Assembly (NCBI GenBank): GCA_028826165.1
Contig: JAPDFW010000009.1
Location: forward strand, 26,934-90,933
Source: Anaeramoeba ignava
Lineage: Eukaryota; Metamonada; Anaeramoebidae
Length of the DNA: 64,000 nucleotides
Reading direction: 5' to 3'
Part shown: positions 21,313-33,415 of the stretch, in pieces
How positions within the stretch are numbered: position 1 is the stretch's first letter
Layout: each line of letters starts with the position of its first letter
Notes under the pieces: model-generated
What the model was told of the DNA's origin: nothing
Databases searched by the model: none
Seen by the model: only the letters and a program-made list of their open reading frames with translations
Program-made: the position numbers and the translations under genes

Positions 21313-24300
21313 ATGAATTCTTTTTCTTCGAATTTTTTTGACCCATTTCAAACATTTCTTTCAATTCGTTCAATTAAAATTTTAATCACACCAATAGATT
21401 CAATTCCCACAAAACAATTCGAAAAATATTTTTCAATAATAAAATCAAATTCAAAAATTGAGTTAAAAAAGTAAAATAAATAAAAAATAACTTTTTCTTG
21501 AATTAAATTTTAATCAAAAAATCAAAAAAAAAAAAGAAATAAAAAGATTTATTTAGATTTTCTTCATTCAAATTATGTAAATAATAATTGGCAAGAATTT
21601 CAACCATATAAAAAAATATTTGGAATAATTGTAATTGTAAATCAAACAGAAAAAATAACGTTTAAAACAATTAAAAGGCTCTTTCATTCCAAAATCGAGC
21701 CATACAAACATAATTTACTTACAACTAAATGCTTTATTTTTGGTTCAAAACAAATTGAGAATTTTCATTCAAAATTTATTTTTATTGAATATGAAAACGA
21801 TATTGAATCAATTCAGCTCAAAATAAAAAAACACCTTGAATTGTTTGTGGATGAAATTGTGGGGAATTTTTCAAGCCAGTTATTAAAATTAAACAAAATC
21901 AACAGGAGAATATCAACTCCTGAAAATATTGAATCACTTTTAACTTCATCTTCAAAAAAGAAAAAAATGGATCAAAAATTTGATATGATTAAAAAAAAGC
22001 TATTAAAAGTCGATTATCTCTTGTTAGGCGGAGAATTGGAAATAGCTCATGAAGAATATAAAATTTGTTTGCAATTATTCCCAAATGATGAATATTTCCC
22101 AGTTTATCAAGCTGGATGTTATGAAAGAATTTTATTTACATTCCCAGAAATTTATGAAGAAAAACATGTGAATTCAGATGATTTTGATCTCAATCAAAAA
22201 ACCAAAAAAAATCAAAATTTGGATTTTTGTCCCAATTATCAGAATATTCTTTCTCAATTCAAATTTAAACAAAATATTCGCAACAATTCATTGATTGAGA
22301 AAGCAAAAAATTTGTATCAAAAAACTTTGGCAATTTATTTGGAAAATAATAATTATATTTTGGCAATTGAATTGATAATGAAGTTTTGTTCTTTAATAAT
22401 TTCTCAAAAATTTGATATTTCTTTGAATCGTAATTTACTTGTTGCTTTAAAATATTCAGATAATTTAGATCCAAATCAAAAAGTATATTTATTGGAAAAT
22501 GTTAAAAACAAAAACAAAAACAAAAACAAAAAAAAAGAAAGAAAGAAATTTTTCTCATCTCATCTTGTATTTTTCTTTTTCAAAAACACAAAATAATTCA
22601 AATCAATTTTGTGGGAATTTAGTTTTTATTATTTATTGGTTTTGCTTTTTTATTTTATCGAATCAATTTCAAAAGAAAATTTCTATTTTTCATCTATCAA
22701 GCTCATTCTTTATCAGATTCAAATGATTCTTTATTTATCTTACGAGAATTTCTTTCGCAATATTTAATCAAAAGAAATAATTGTCAAAATAATAAAAATA
22801 ATAAAAATAAAGAAAATAATAAAAATATTAAAAATAATGAAAATAATCAAAATAATGAAAATAATGAAAATAATGAAAATAATGAAAATATTCAAAATAA
22901 TGAAAATAATGAAAATAATCAAAATAATGAAAATAATCAAAATATTCAAAATTTAAAGGAAATCCAATTTCGAAGAATAATTAAAATAATCAAAATAATG
23001 AAAAATAATTACAAACAATTTGAATAATGAAAAATAATGAAAATAATGAAAATAATCAAAATATTCAAAATAATTTGTTTCTCCAATTTTAATTACAAAC
23101 AATATAATTCAGCAAATCATAAACAGTTCATTATTTGTTTCTTTTGCACAACAAAAAAAACTTAAAAATGAATACTCATTACTATGGGATCCACTTAAAT
23201 ATCAAGTTTTGAAGAATGTTTTGATGGATTCTAAAAAAAATAATGAAAAAATTACAACTTATTATCCTCATTTTTTATTCACTTGCTCCAAAAGTATGGA
23301 TCTTTTAACTCAAGAACAAATCATCAAAAAGTTATATTCCAACAGAATGAATGAAGAAACAACAATTGATTTGACTTTATGTCAAATTATCCAAAATTTG
23401 ATTCCAAAATCCGGCATAAAAACAGATCCAGATATTCCCAAAAGCAAAAATACAAGCCAAAATGAACTTCATAAAATGTTTCTTTTCCAGTCAAATCATA
23501 GCCATAAAAATATTTTATTAAAGAAAAGAAATTGGGTTAATTGGGTGGAAAATGAGCCTCAAGAAATTAAACTGAAAATATCCAATTCATATGATTTCCA
23601 AATATTCATTGAAAATATAATTGTTATTACAAAAGGAGTAGAAGTGAGAACACATAATTTCACTCCAATCATTTTGGATCCAAATACTTTATCAAAAAAA
23701 ATCAAAATAAAAGTCATCCCCACAAAAGAAGGAGATTTGAAAATTGAGGGATGTATAATTTGGATGTTTCATCAACAATTTTGGAACAAAATTAAAGTTT
23801 CAACAAGAATTCATGTTATAAAACAACTTCCTTTAATCAAAATAGAGCAATTAAATTTGGAGAAGAACCACAAATTTTATGGTGGAGAAGTTACAAATTT
23901 TTCAATTGAAATTGAAAATATTGGAAATCTTCCAATTCATAACATCTCAATTTCAAGTGAGATTTCAAATTGGGAAGAATTTCATTCAACTTTGAAAAAT
24001 TTACTTCCACATAAATTTTCAAGTTCTATTAGCTGGAACCAAAACCAAATTCAAGAAAAACTTCCGCTTAATCCATCTTCCAAATTTGTTTTGAATATAC
24101 AAGCTTATTTGGAAGAATCAATCATTTCTTCAAGATTATTATTTAATTATTCTTCGTTTGATGAAGAATATTCAAATCAAGTTTTAAAAAGAGAAGCAAT
24201 TTTGCAAACAGAATTTCAAATGGAATATGCATTAACACTTGAATTGGTGAAAATTCTTCCGTTTCATTATCAATATAATAACAAAAATGAAAATAATCAT

Positions 24301-25149
24301 AATAATCACGAACAAAAAACAAATTTTTATGAAAAATCAAATGAAAAATTTATGATTATTCTTTTATTACATAATCTTTCAAATGAAGATTTTCATATAA
24401 AATTCCCCAAAATTTTCAATTCTCCTCATTTCTATCAAATGATCAAAAATGGTGAAAATTTTCGACAAAATCATTTCAATCGAGAAATATTTATCAATTC
24501 AGATTTGGATATAGAACAAAATAATTCAACAGATCCACAATTAATCCAATCAAAATCGAATATGTATTTTTTAGTCAACTTTCTTTTGGAAGATGAAATG
24601 AAATTTTCTGATAAATTTTCTCAAGAAGAACTTGATAATCATTACATTTCAAAATTCCATAAAAGACCAAAACTCCACAAACAAATTTGGTTCAGAAAAA
24701 TTTTCGAACTTCAATATCAAATTATCAAATTATGTCAAATTGAATGGAATTCCGTTAATTCTTTAAGAAATGGCAAAATATTTTTAGCAAACTCTTTGAA
24801 TAATCAAGTTCAAATTATGATTCCTTTTGTTAAAATTTTTTGGAAATTTCCCAAAAATTATCAATTGTTTGAATTTTTTCCTTTTGAAATTGAAATTATG
24901 AATAATTCAAATTGCTTTCTTTTATTAAATCTTGAAGTTGTTTTGTTATTTGAAAATGTTAAAAATAATTTTATTTGGACAGGATCTTTAAAAGTAAATA
25001 ATATTCAATTAGAAGAAGATCTTCCAAAATTTAAACATAAAATTTTCTTTTGTTTTTTACAAAAAGGAAGATATAATTTTCAAATTAATTTACAATCTGT
25101 ATCAAAAAGTTTAAAATTTAGATCAATTTCATTTTCTATTGAGATTTAA
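21313..25149 (+). CDS. TRAPPC9: TRAPP II subunit, TRAPPC9/Trs120-like
   Basis: Exons 21313-21470, 21537-22500 and 22623 to about 22960, then a long final exon from about 23110 to 25149. The N-terminus (ITPIDSIPTKQFEKYFS, IYLDF, FQPYKKIFGIIVIV) and the TPR-like stretch (GGELEIAHEEYKICLQLFP) match Trs120; FKRKFLFFIYQAHSL, LWDPLKYQVLKNVL and the tandem beta-rich Ig-like C-terminal half (NEPQEIKLKISNSYDFQIFIENI; GGEVTNFSIEIENIGNLPIHNI) support it. TRAPPII is a Golgi tethering complex and Rab exchange factor. The join between 22770 and 23110 is not resolved: the Asn/Glu-rich AAAATAATG repeat there changes frame and offers no suitable GT donor, so a repeat-length error or unusual splice must lie within it. 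Total length is roughly 1,180 residues, similar to the family. Confidence 0.8.
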
Positions 25150-25280
25150 AATCAATAAAAAAATGGAATTAAATTTGGAAAAAAAAAAAAAGTGGAATAA
25201 AACAAATTTTTATTTTAAATTTGCCCAAAAAAAAAAAAGAAAAGAAAAAGCAAAAAGAAAAAGCAAAAGAAAAATATTTT

Positions 25281-28200
25281 TTAATTTTCGAAATCATCAA
25301 CGGAATATTCTTTCTTTTCCGTTATTAATGGTTCTTTTTCTGCCCATAAAGAAGGTTCTAAAAAAAATTCAAATTAAAATTAAAATTTAATTTAAAATTT
25401 AAAAATTTTAATAAATTACTGTATTTAATTTTTGGAACAGGAAACAGAACAAAGATCACAACTATAATTGGTAAAAATTCACAAATCAAATAATAGAACA
25501 AAGCAATGAGAGCAAAAGTAGAATCTCCCATTTCTTGATGAAGATTTGCTTCAATCAAAGTGACAATTCTTAAAATATAACAAATCAAAGAAATTAATAA
25601 CGTAATAAAAATTTTTTTGGGAGCAGAATCTCTCATTGATGTGTGAAATTTCTGTAATTTTAAAACCCATGCGCTAAATATTGACAATCCAATTGCGCAA
25701 ATACAATACATTGATGCAAGAAAAAAATTATCTTCATCTTTGTTATTAAAAATAATTGAAAAATGAATTGCATATAAAATAACGTTTGTAATAACAAAAA
25801 ACCATAATAATCTTGCTATAACTTTATGTCTTTGTAAATGATGAAAACTTCTAACACTAATATAAACTTGTCCTCTTTTTTTTGAATTTTCAATTTTAAA
25901 TTTGATTTTAAATTTGAATTTTGAATTTAAATTTGATTTTAAATTTTGAATTTAATTTTGAATTTTGAATTTAAATTTGATTTTGATTTTGAATTTAATT
26001 TTGAATTCTACAAACAATGTAAATAAAAGTAATAAAAATGCTGATAAAAAAAAATCTGAAACTATTGCATTAAAAATATCTAAATGTCTTGAATGTGAAT
26101 CAGTAAATGATTGGAAAAAACCAAAGAAAAGAAATGCAAAAAATCTTCCAAGTGCTCCAATTGAAATTAACATAAAATATATCTATAATTAATTTTAGAT
26201 TTAATTATAAATTTAATTATAAATTTTGTTATAAATTCTGTTATAAATTTTGTTATAAATTTTGTTATAAATTTTATTATAAATTTAATTATAAATTTAA
26301 TTATAAATTTAATTATAAATTTTATTATAAATTTAATTATAAATTTAATTATAAATTTTGTTATAAATTTAATTATAAATATTGTTATAAATTTAATTAT
26401 AAATTTAATTATAAATTTTGTTATAAATTTAGTTATAAATTTAATTATAAATTTAATTATAAATTTAATTATAAATTTAATTATAAATTTAATTATAAAT
26501 TTAATTATATATTTAATTATAAATTTAATTATAAATTTAATTATAAATTCTGTTATAAATTTTGTTATAGATTTAATTATAAATTTAATTATAAATTTAA
26601 TTATAAATTTAATTATAAATTTAATTATAAATTTAATTATAAATTTTGTTTTAAATTTAATTATAAATTTAATTATAAATTTAATTATAAATTTAATTAT
26701 AAATTCTGTTATAAATTTAATTATAAATTTTGTTATAAATTCTGTTATAAATTCTGTTTTGAATTTTGTTTTAAATTCTGTTTTAAATTTTGTTATAAAT
26801 TTAATTATAAATTTAATTATAAATTTAATTATAAATTCTGTTATAAATTTTGTTTTAAATTTAATTATAAATTCTGTTTTAAATTCTGTTTTTAAATTTA
26901 ATTATAAATTTTGTTATAAATTTAATTATAAATTTAATTTTAAAATTTTGTTTTTAAATTTTGTTATAAATTCTGTTATAAATTTAATTATAAATTTTGT
27001 TATAAATTCTGTTATAAATTTTGTTATAAATTCTGTTTTGAATTCTGTGTTAAATTTTGTTATAAATTTTGTTATAAATTTTGTTATAAATTCTGTTATA
27101 AATTTAATTATAAATTTAATTATAAATTTAATTATAAATTTTGTTATAAATTTAATTATAAATTTTTTGTTATAAATTTTGTTATAAATTTTGTTTAAAT
27201 TTTGTTTTTAAATTTAATTATAAATTTTGTTATAAATTTAATTATAAATTTTGTTATAAAATTTTGTTATAAAATTTTTGTTATAAATTTTGTTTTTAAA
27301 TTTAATTATAAATTTTGTTATAAATTTAATTATAAATTTTGTTATAAATTTTGTTATAAATTTAATTATAAATTTTGTTATAAATTCTGTTATAAATTTA
27401 ATTATAAATTTAATTTTAAATTTTGTTATAAATTTAATTATAAATTTTGTTATAAATTTTTGTTATAAATTTAATTATAAATTTTGTTATAAATTTAATT
27501 ATAAATTTAATTATAAATTCTATTATAAATTTAATTATAAATTTTGTTATAAATTTTTGTTATAAATTTAATTATAAATTTAATTATAAATTTTGTTATA
27601 AATTCTGTTATAAATTTTTGTTATAAATTTTGTGTTAAATTTAATTATAAATTTAATTATAAATTTTGTTATAAATTTTGTTATAAATTTTGTTATAAAT
27701 TTTGTTATAAATTTTGTTATAAATTTTGTTATAAATTTAATTATAAATTTTGTTATAAATTCTGTTATAAATTCTGTTTTAAATTTAATTATAAATTTTG
27801 TTATAAATTTTGTTATAAATTTTGTTATAAATTTTGTTATAAATTCTGTTATAAATTTTGTTATAAATTTTGTTATAAATTTTGTTATAAATTTTGTTAT
27901 AAATTTAATTATAAATTTAATTATAAATTTAATTATAAATTTAATTATAAATTTAATTATAAATTTTGTTATAAATTTTGTTATAAATTTTGTTTTAAAT
28001 TTTGTTATAAATTTTGTTATAAATTTTGTTATAAATTTGTTATAAATTCTGTTTTAAATTCTGTTATAAATTTTGTTATAAATTTTGTTATAAATTTTGT
28101 TATAAATTTTGTTATAAATTTTGTTATAAATTTTGTTATAAATTTTGTTATAAATTCTGTTATAAATTCTGTTATAAATTTTGTTTTAAATTTAATTATA

Positions 28201-29191
28201 AATTTTGTTATAAATTTTGTTTTAAATTTTGTTATAAATTTTGTTATAGATTTAATTATAAATTTAATTATAAATTTTGTTATAAATTTAATTATAAATT
28301 TAATTATAAATTTTGTTTTAAATTTAATTATAAATTTAATTATAAATTTAATTATAAATTTTGTTATAAATTCTGTTATAAATTCTGTTATAAATTTTGT
28401 TATAAATTTTGTTATAAATTTTGTTATAAATTTTGTTTTGAATTCTGTTATAAATTTTGTTTTAAATTTAATTATAAATTTTGTTATAAATTTTGTTATA
28501 AATTTTGTTATAAATTTTGTTTTAAATTTTGTTTTAAATTTTGTTTTAAATTCTGTTATAAATTTTGTTATAAATTTTGTTATAAATTTAATTATAAATT
28601 TAATTATAAATTTAATTATAAATTTAATTATAAATTTAATTATAAATTTTGTTATAAATTTTGTTATAAATTTTGTTTTGAATTCTGTTATAAATTCTGT
28701 TATAAATTCTGTTTTAAATTTTGTTTTAAATTTTGTTTTAAATTTTGTTATAAATTTTGTTATAAATTTTGTTTTAAATTCTGTTATAAATTCTGTTATA
28801 AATTTTGTTTTGAATTCTGTTATAAATTTTGTTATAAATTTAATTATAAATTTTGTTATAAATTTAATTATAAATTTAATTATAAATTTTGTTATAAATT
28901 TTGTTATAAATTCTGTTTTAAATTCTGTTTTAAATTTTGTTTTAAATTCTGTTATAAATTTTGTTATAAATTTTGTTTTAAATTCTGTTATAAATTCTGT
29001 TATAAATTCTGTTATAAATTCTGTTTTGAATTTTGTGTTAAATTCCCTTTTCATTTTTTTTGATAAATTACTAATTGATGAATAGTTTCTCTTGCACGAA
29101 TCCAAATAAGAATGAAACGATATAAAGCAAAAACAAATAAAGTTATATAAAAAAGTAAAAGAATTAAATAAGCAACTGCAACTACATTCAT
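25281..29191 (-). CDS. THH1/TOM1/TOM3-domain multipass membrane protein
   Basis: Exons (minus) 29191-29072, 26182-26016, 25874-25420 and 25357-25281 join in phase to 272 residues. Seven or so hydrophobic helices are visible: MNVVAVAYLILLLFYITLFVF; IYFMLISIGALGRFFAFLFF; SDFFLSAFLLLLF; ARLLWFFVITNVILYAIHF; FFLASMYCICAIGLSIFSAW; KIFITLLISLICYILRIVTL; ALIALFYYLICEFLPIIVVIFVL. The last, with Tyr-Tyr and Pro, followed by a short charged tail (EPLITEKKEYSVDDFEN), resembles the plant THH1/TOM1/TOM3 family of seven-helix vacuolar/endosomal membrane proteins. Its molecular function is not established. Introns are 2889 nt (a pure 12-bp array), 141 and 62 nt. The first exon is short and was found from the start element and matching phase. 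Confidence 0.72.
26183..29071 (-). repeat. 2.9-kb intron composed of 12-bp units
   Basis: On the plus strand the units are ATAAATTTAATT, ATAAATTTTGTT, ATAAATTCTGTT, TTAAATTTTGTT and TTGAATTCTGTT, roughly 235 copies in irregular order. Because 12 is a multiple of three and the units lack stops in several frames, long spurious reading frames arise on both strands (for example 28029-29105 minus). The flanking exons fix it as intron 1 of the THH1-like gene (donor GTAATT, acceptor TTATAG on the minus strand). Confidence 0.93.
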
Positions 29192-29379
29192 AATAAAAAA
29201 AGAGAAAAAAAAAAAAAAAATAAAAAAAATGAATTTTTTAATTATTTTTTTTATTCACAAAAAATAAAAAGCAAAAAAAAATTTTTTTCCATATTTTTTT
29301 CTCATTTCAAAAAAAAAAATTTTTTTCTTAAGATTATCAAACAAAAATAATCTCCTTTTTTGTTTTATTTTTATTTTTA

Positions 29380-29924
29380 TTATTTTTTTTGATTTGTTCT
29401 TGCTCTTTTTAATTCTGAACCATCTTCTCTTTGTTGAAAAGTGGATTGTTCGGTTGTTAAATTTTTTGAAAAATGTTGTCTAACACTTAAATGAATATCT
29501 TGGTCTTCAAGATCTTTAGAATTTCTATGAAGTGCAAAATCACAAGCTTGTTGAGTAATTTTCTCAACAAATTCATCTAAAACTTCATAAAGAAACTTTT
29601 TAATTAAATAATTAAATAAAAATAAAAAGGAGAAAAAAAAAATAAAAATAAAAAAAGGAGAAAAATTAATAATTTTTTTAAATAGATTATTAATTTTTAT
29701 AATAAATTACATCTTCTACTCTTAAATCATAAGTTAATTGAGAATCAATTTGAGAAATAATATCTTTTAATTTTTTTCTTGAACTTACACCCTTTTTATT
29801 TATTTATTTTAAATTAAAAAAAAAAATTATTTTTTTTATTTTTATTTAATTAATAAATAATTTTTTAATTTACTTGAGAATTAGGTTGATTTGAAATATT
29901 TGCTCTTCTTGTTAAATCTGACAT
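29380..29924 (-). CDS. TAF12: TFIID/SAGA subunit TAF12-like, histone fold
   Basis: Exons (minus) 29924-29874, 29791-29711 and 29595-29380 encode 115 residues. A histone fold is visible: KKLKDIISQIDSQ (helix 1), then LYEVLDEFVEKITQQACDFALHRNSKDLEDQDIHLSVRQHF, with the TAF12 order of long helix 2, HR-x-S and the short Leu-Glu-x-x-Asp strand before helix 3. TAF12 pairs with TAF4 or ADA1 in TFIID and SAGA and acts in the nucleus in transcription initiation. It is short compared with metazoan TAF12 because it lacks a long N-terminal extension. Introns are 82 and 115 nt. The tail (QQREDGSELKRARTNQKK) is basic. Confidence 0.88.
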
Positions 29925-30269
29925 TATTTTTATTTATTTAAATTTTTTTTTTAATTAATTATTTATAATAAAATAAAATAAAATAAAATAAAACAAAAAT
30001 AAAAAAAAAAAAAAAAATTTTTTTTATTTTAATTAAAAAGATCAAAAAGAAAAAAAAAAAGAAAAAAAAATTACTAAATAATTACAAAATATTAATAATT
30101 ATTTATTTTTTTTATTAATTTTTTTTATATCATTTTTATATCATTTTTAAATATTAAATTATTTATTTATTCATTTTCATTTTGAATTATTTATTTGTAA
30201 TAGATTTAAAAATAATGTTAGAAATTTATAAAAAAACAAAAAAAAAAAAGAAAAAAAAAAGAATTTGTT

Positions 30270-30389
30270 TTAAAATTTATGAATTTGTTGTTTAGTTTTT
30301 GAAATGAAATAAACTAAAGGAGCAATAATTCCAGCACATAAAATAATTAAACCAATAAAATATGAAAGAATTGTTGGAGAATCGTACAT
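30270..30389 (-). CDS. 39-residue single-pass membrane peptide (putative)
   Basis: A small open frame starting MYDSPTILSYF with one clear hydrophobic segment (FIGLIILCAGIIAPLVYFI) and a basic C-terminus (SKTKQQIHKF). It is shorter than the usual cut-off. Support comes from its codon content differing from the surrounding poly(A/T), a start facing the Acinus start across 98 bp, and a T-rich/A-rich leader. The size recalls tiny ER or V-ATPase-associated membrane subunits, but no family is recognised. Confidence 0.55.
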   Translation of the reverse strand: MYDSPTILSYFIGLIILCAGIIAPLVYFISKTKQQIHKF

Positions 30390-30487
30390 AAAAAATAATT
30401 GAAAAAAAATTGAAAAAAAATGAAAAAAAAATTAAAAAAAAATTAAAATTCAAAATTTCATTTTTTTTCTTCTTCCTTTTTTTATAA
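30390..30487. promoter_or_regulatory. Divergent promoter, small membrane peptide (-) / Acinus (+)
   Basis: 98 bp. The plus side has TTTCATTTTTTTTCTTCTTCC ending about 10 nt before the ATG at 30488. The minus side is an AATTTTTTTTCAATTTTTTTTC-like tract as read on the minus strand. Confidence 0.5.
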
Positions 30488-33221
30488 ATGTCAGATATTA
30501 TAATTCCTAATAAATTATCTCAATCTTCTCTTGAAAAAGAATTAAAAAAAAGAAAACTTAGTTCAAAAGGTTCAAAAAAAGAGTTAATTTCTCGATTAGA
30601 ATCAGCTTTAAAAAAAGAAAAGAAAGAAAAAAGTAAAAAAGAAAAAAATAAAAAAGTAAAAAGTAAAAGTAAAAGTAAAAGTAAAAGAAAAAATAAAAAA
30701 GATAGTAAAAATAAAAAGAAAAATAAAGAAAAATCTAAACGTAAAAAGAAAAATAAAGAAAGTAGTGAAAATGAAAGTGAAAATGAAAATGAAAATGAAA
30801 ATGAAAATGAAAGTGAAAATGAAAATGAAAATGAAAATGAAAGTGAAAATGAAAATGAAAATCAAAATGAAAATGAAAATGAAAATGAAAATGAAAATGA
30901 AAATGAAAATGAAAATGAAAAAAAAAAAATGAAAATGAAAATGAAAATGAAAATGAAAATGAAAATGAAAATAAAAATGAAAATGAAAATGAAAATGAAA
31001 ATGAAAATGAAATGAAAAAAATGAAAATGAAAATGAAAATGAAAATGAAAATGAAAATGAAAATGAAAATGAAAATGAAAATGAAAATGAAAATGAAAAT
31101 GAAAATAAAAATGACATTAAAAAACAAGAAATAGAAAATCAAAGTGAAAATAAAAATAATAATAATGATAATAATAATAATAAAGATAAAATGGAAACTG
31201 AAGATAAAAATGACGATCAAGTTGGAAGAAAACAAAAACAAAAACAAAAAACAATTGACATTGAAAAAGAAAAAGAAAAAGAAAAAGAAAAAACATATTC
31301 AGAAAAAATTGAAGTTGATTATGATGATGGAGACATTGAAACTGAAAAAAAAGAAACATATTCAAAGACAGAAAATGAAAAAATGGAAATTGATAATGAA
31401 ATAACTAAAAATTATTTACAAGAACCAAAAGTGAATGAAAACACAACAATTGTTCCACCAACTAAAACTCCAAAATCTCGTGTTCTTCTAATTAAAAATT
31501 TTGTTAGACCTTTTACTTCTTATTCTGCTAGACAACTTCTTTCTAAAACTGGAAAAATAAATGATTTTTGGATGAATAATATTAAAACACATTGTTTTGT
31601 TTTTGTAAGTTTTTTATTATATATAAAATAATATATAAAATAATATATAAAATAATATATAAAATAATATATAAAATTATATATAAAATAATATATAAAA
31701 TTATATATAAAATAATATATAAAATAATATATAAAATAATATATAAAATAATATATAAAATAATTAATAAAATTATATATATAAAATATATATAAAAATA
31801 ATATATAAAATAATTAATAAAATAATATATAAAAATAATATATAAAAAATAATATATAAATAAAAATATAAAAAAAAATAATATAATAAAAATAAAAAAA
31901 AATTATATAAAATAATTAATATAAAATAATATATAAAAAAAATAATAAAATAATAAAAATATAAAAAAATAAATATAAAATAATATATAAAAAATAATAT
32001 ATAAAATAATATATAAAATAATATATAAAAAATATATATAAAAATAATATATAAAATAATATATAAAATATAATAAAAATATAAAATAAAAATAATTAAT
32101 ATAAAATAATATAAAAAAAATAATAATAAATATATAAAAAATATATAAAAATAATATATAAAAAATAATAATAATAAAAAATAATATATAAAAATAATAT
32201 ATAAAATTATATATAAAATAATATATAAAAAATATATATAAAAAAATAATAAAAATATATAAAAAATAAATAATATAATATAAAAAATAATATATAAAAA
32301 TATATAAAAATAATATAAAAAAAAATATAAAAATAATATATAAAAAAAAATATAAATATAAAAAATAATAAAATTATATAAAAATAAAATAATATATAAA
32401 ATTATATATAAAATAATATATAAAATTATATATAAAATAAATAATAAAATTATATATAAAATAATATATAAAATAATATATAAAATAATATATAAAATAA
32501 TTAATAAAATAATATATAAAATAATATATAAAATTAGTACGAAAATATCGAAGATGCAGAAAGAACTAGAAATGCTGTTTATAATCTCCGTTGGCCACCA
32601 TCAGGAAGAAAACTTTTACCAGACTATTTCTCCGAAGAAGAAGCAGAAAAAATAGTGAAAAAATATCGAACATCACCAACAACAAAAGGATACGATGGAT
32701 TAGATATCAATGAAACAGGAAGAAGCGAAAAAACACCCAAACAAGACATCTCAAGAAGTAAAAGAAAAGTAGATGAACCAATGAATGAAAATCAAGATAA
32801 ATCAAGACTTCGCACATCAAGATATTCAAATTCAAGAAGTGAAAAAAAAGATGATGAAAAATATGAAGAAGAAAAAAAAGAAAGATTTAGAGAAAAAACA
32901 AGACATTCAGAAAGAGAAAAAAATCATGATTTTGATTATTCAAGAGACAAAGAAAGAGATAAAGAAAGAGACAAAGAAAGAGACAAATGGAGAGAAAAAG
33001 AGAGAGATTATCATGACAGATATCATCATAGTTCACGTCATTCTTCAAGACCAGAAAAAATATTCGATGATAAAGATGAAAGAAGAATTCAATTCTTAAA
33101 GAAACAAGATCAATTTTTGGAAAAATTTTTTCTTAAAACTAAAACTAAACCTCATTTATATTATCTTCCTGTTTCTCAAGAACAAAAAACTTCTAATAAT
33201 TTAACTCCTTCAAAAAAATGA
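30488..33221 (+). CDS. ACIN1: Acinus-like SAP/RRM protein (exon-junction/ASAP complex)
   Basis: Two exons, 30488-31604 and 32538-33221, separated by a 933-nt intron (donor GTAAGT). The N-terminal SAP motif is clear (LSQSSLEKELKKRKLSSKGSKKELISRLE, DNA/RNA binding). A long Lys-Ser then (Asn-Glu)n region follows. An RRM-like fold begins SRVLLIKNFVRPFTSYSARQLL and KTHCFVF and continues over the intron with YENIEDAERTRNAVYNLRWP. An RD/RE-repeat segment precedes the C-terminal FFLKTKTKPHLYYLPVS, matching the Acinus RSB motif that binds RNPS1 and SAP18. Function: nuclear splicing regulation and EJC-associated ASAP complex. Two single-A deletions in the repeat (30917-30930 and 31009-31020) change the frame from the SAP part to the RRM part; correcting both restores (Asn-Glu)n throughout. 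Confidence 0.88.
30770..31110 (+). repeat. AATGAA hexanucleotide tract coding (Asn-Glu)n
   Basis: About 50 AATGAA/AGTGAA units inside Acinus exon 1. Two places depart from the 6-bp register: GAAAAAAAAAAAAT (30917-30930) and GAAATGAAAAAAAT (31009-31022); each lacks one A relative to the in-frame pattern. Confidence 0.9.
31605..32537 (+). repeat. Acinus intron of AAAATAATATAT 12-mers
   Basis: 933-nt intron beginning GTAAGT and ending ATTAG. Its borders are regular 12-mers AAAATAATATAT/AAAATTATATAT; the centre (31790-32400) is a degenerate version of the same. Confidence 0.92.
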
Positions 33222-33415
33222 AAATTTTATTATTTTTTTTTTAAAAAGAATTTAAAAAAAGAATAAGAAAAAGAAAAAGAAAAAGAAAAAGAAAAAGAAC
33301 TTTTAATTAACGGAAGATAAAAAGAAAGAATTTCAAAAAAAAATAATAAAAATTAAATTAAAAAAATAAATTGAAAATTTATTTTTATTCAATTTGATTT
33401 TCGGATAAAAAAAAA

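Noticed and set aside
28029-29105. A 358-codon open frame on the minus strand (Lys-Phe-Ile-Thr repeats), and plus-strand frames of Asn-Phe-Val-Ile repeats at 26759-28045 and 28438-29085
   Set aside because: These are translations of a 12-bp satellite without stop codons. Flanking exons with matching phase place the array in an intron.
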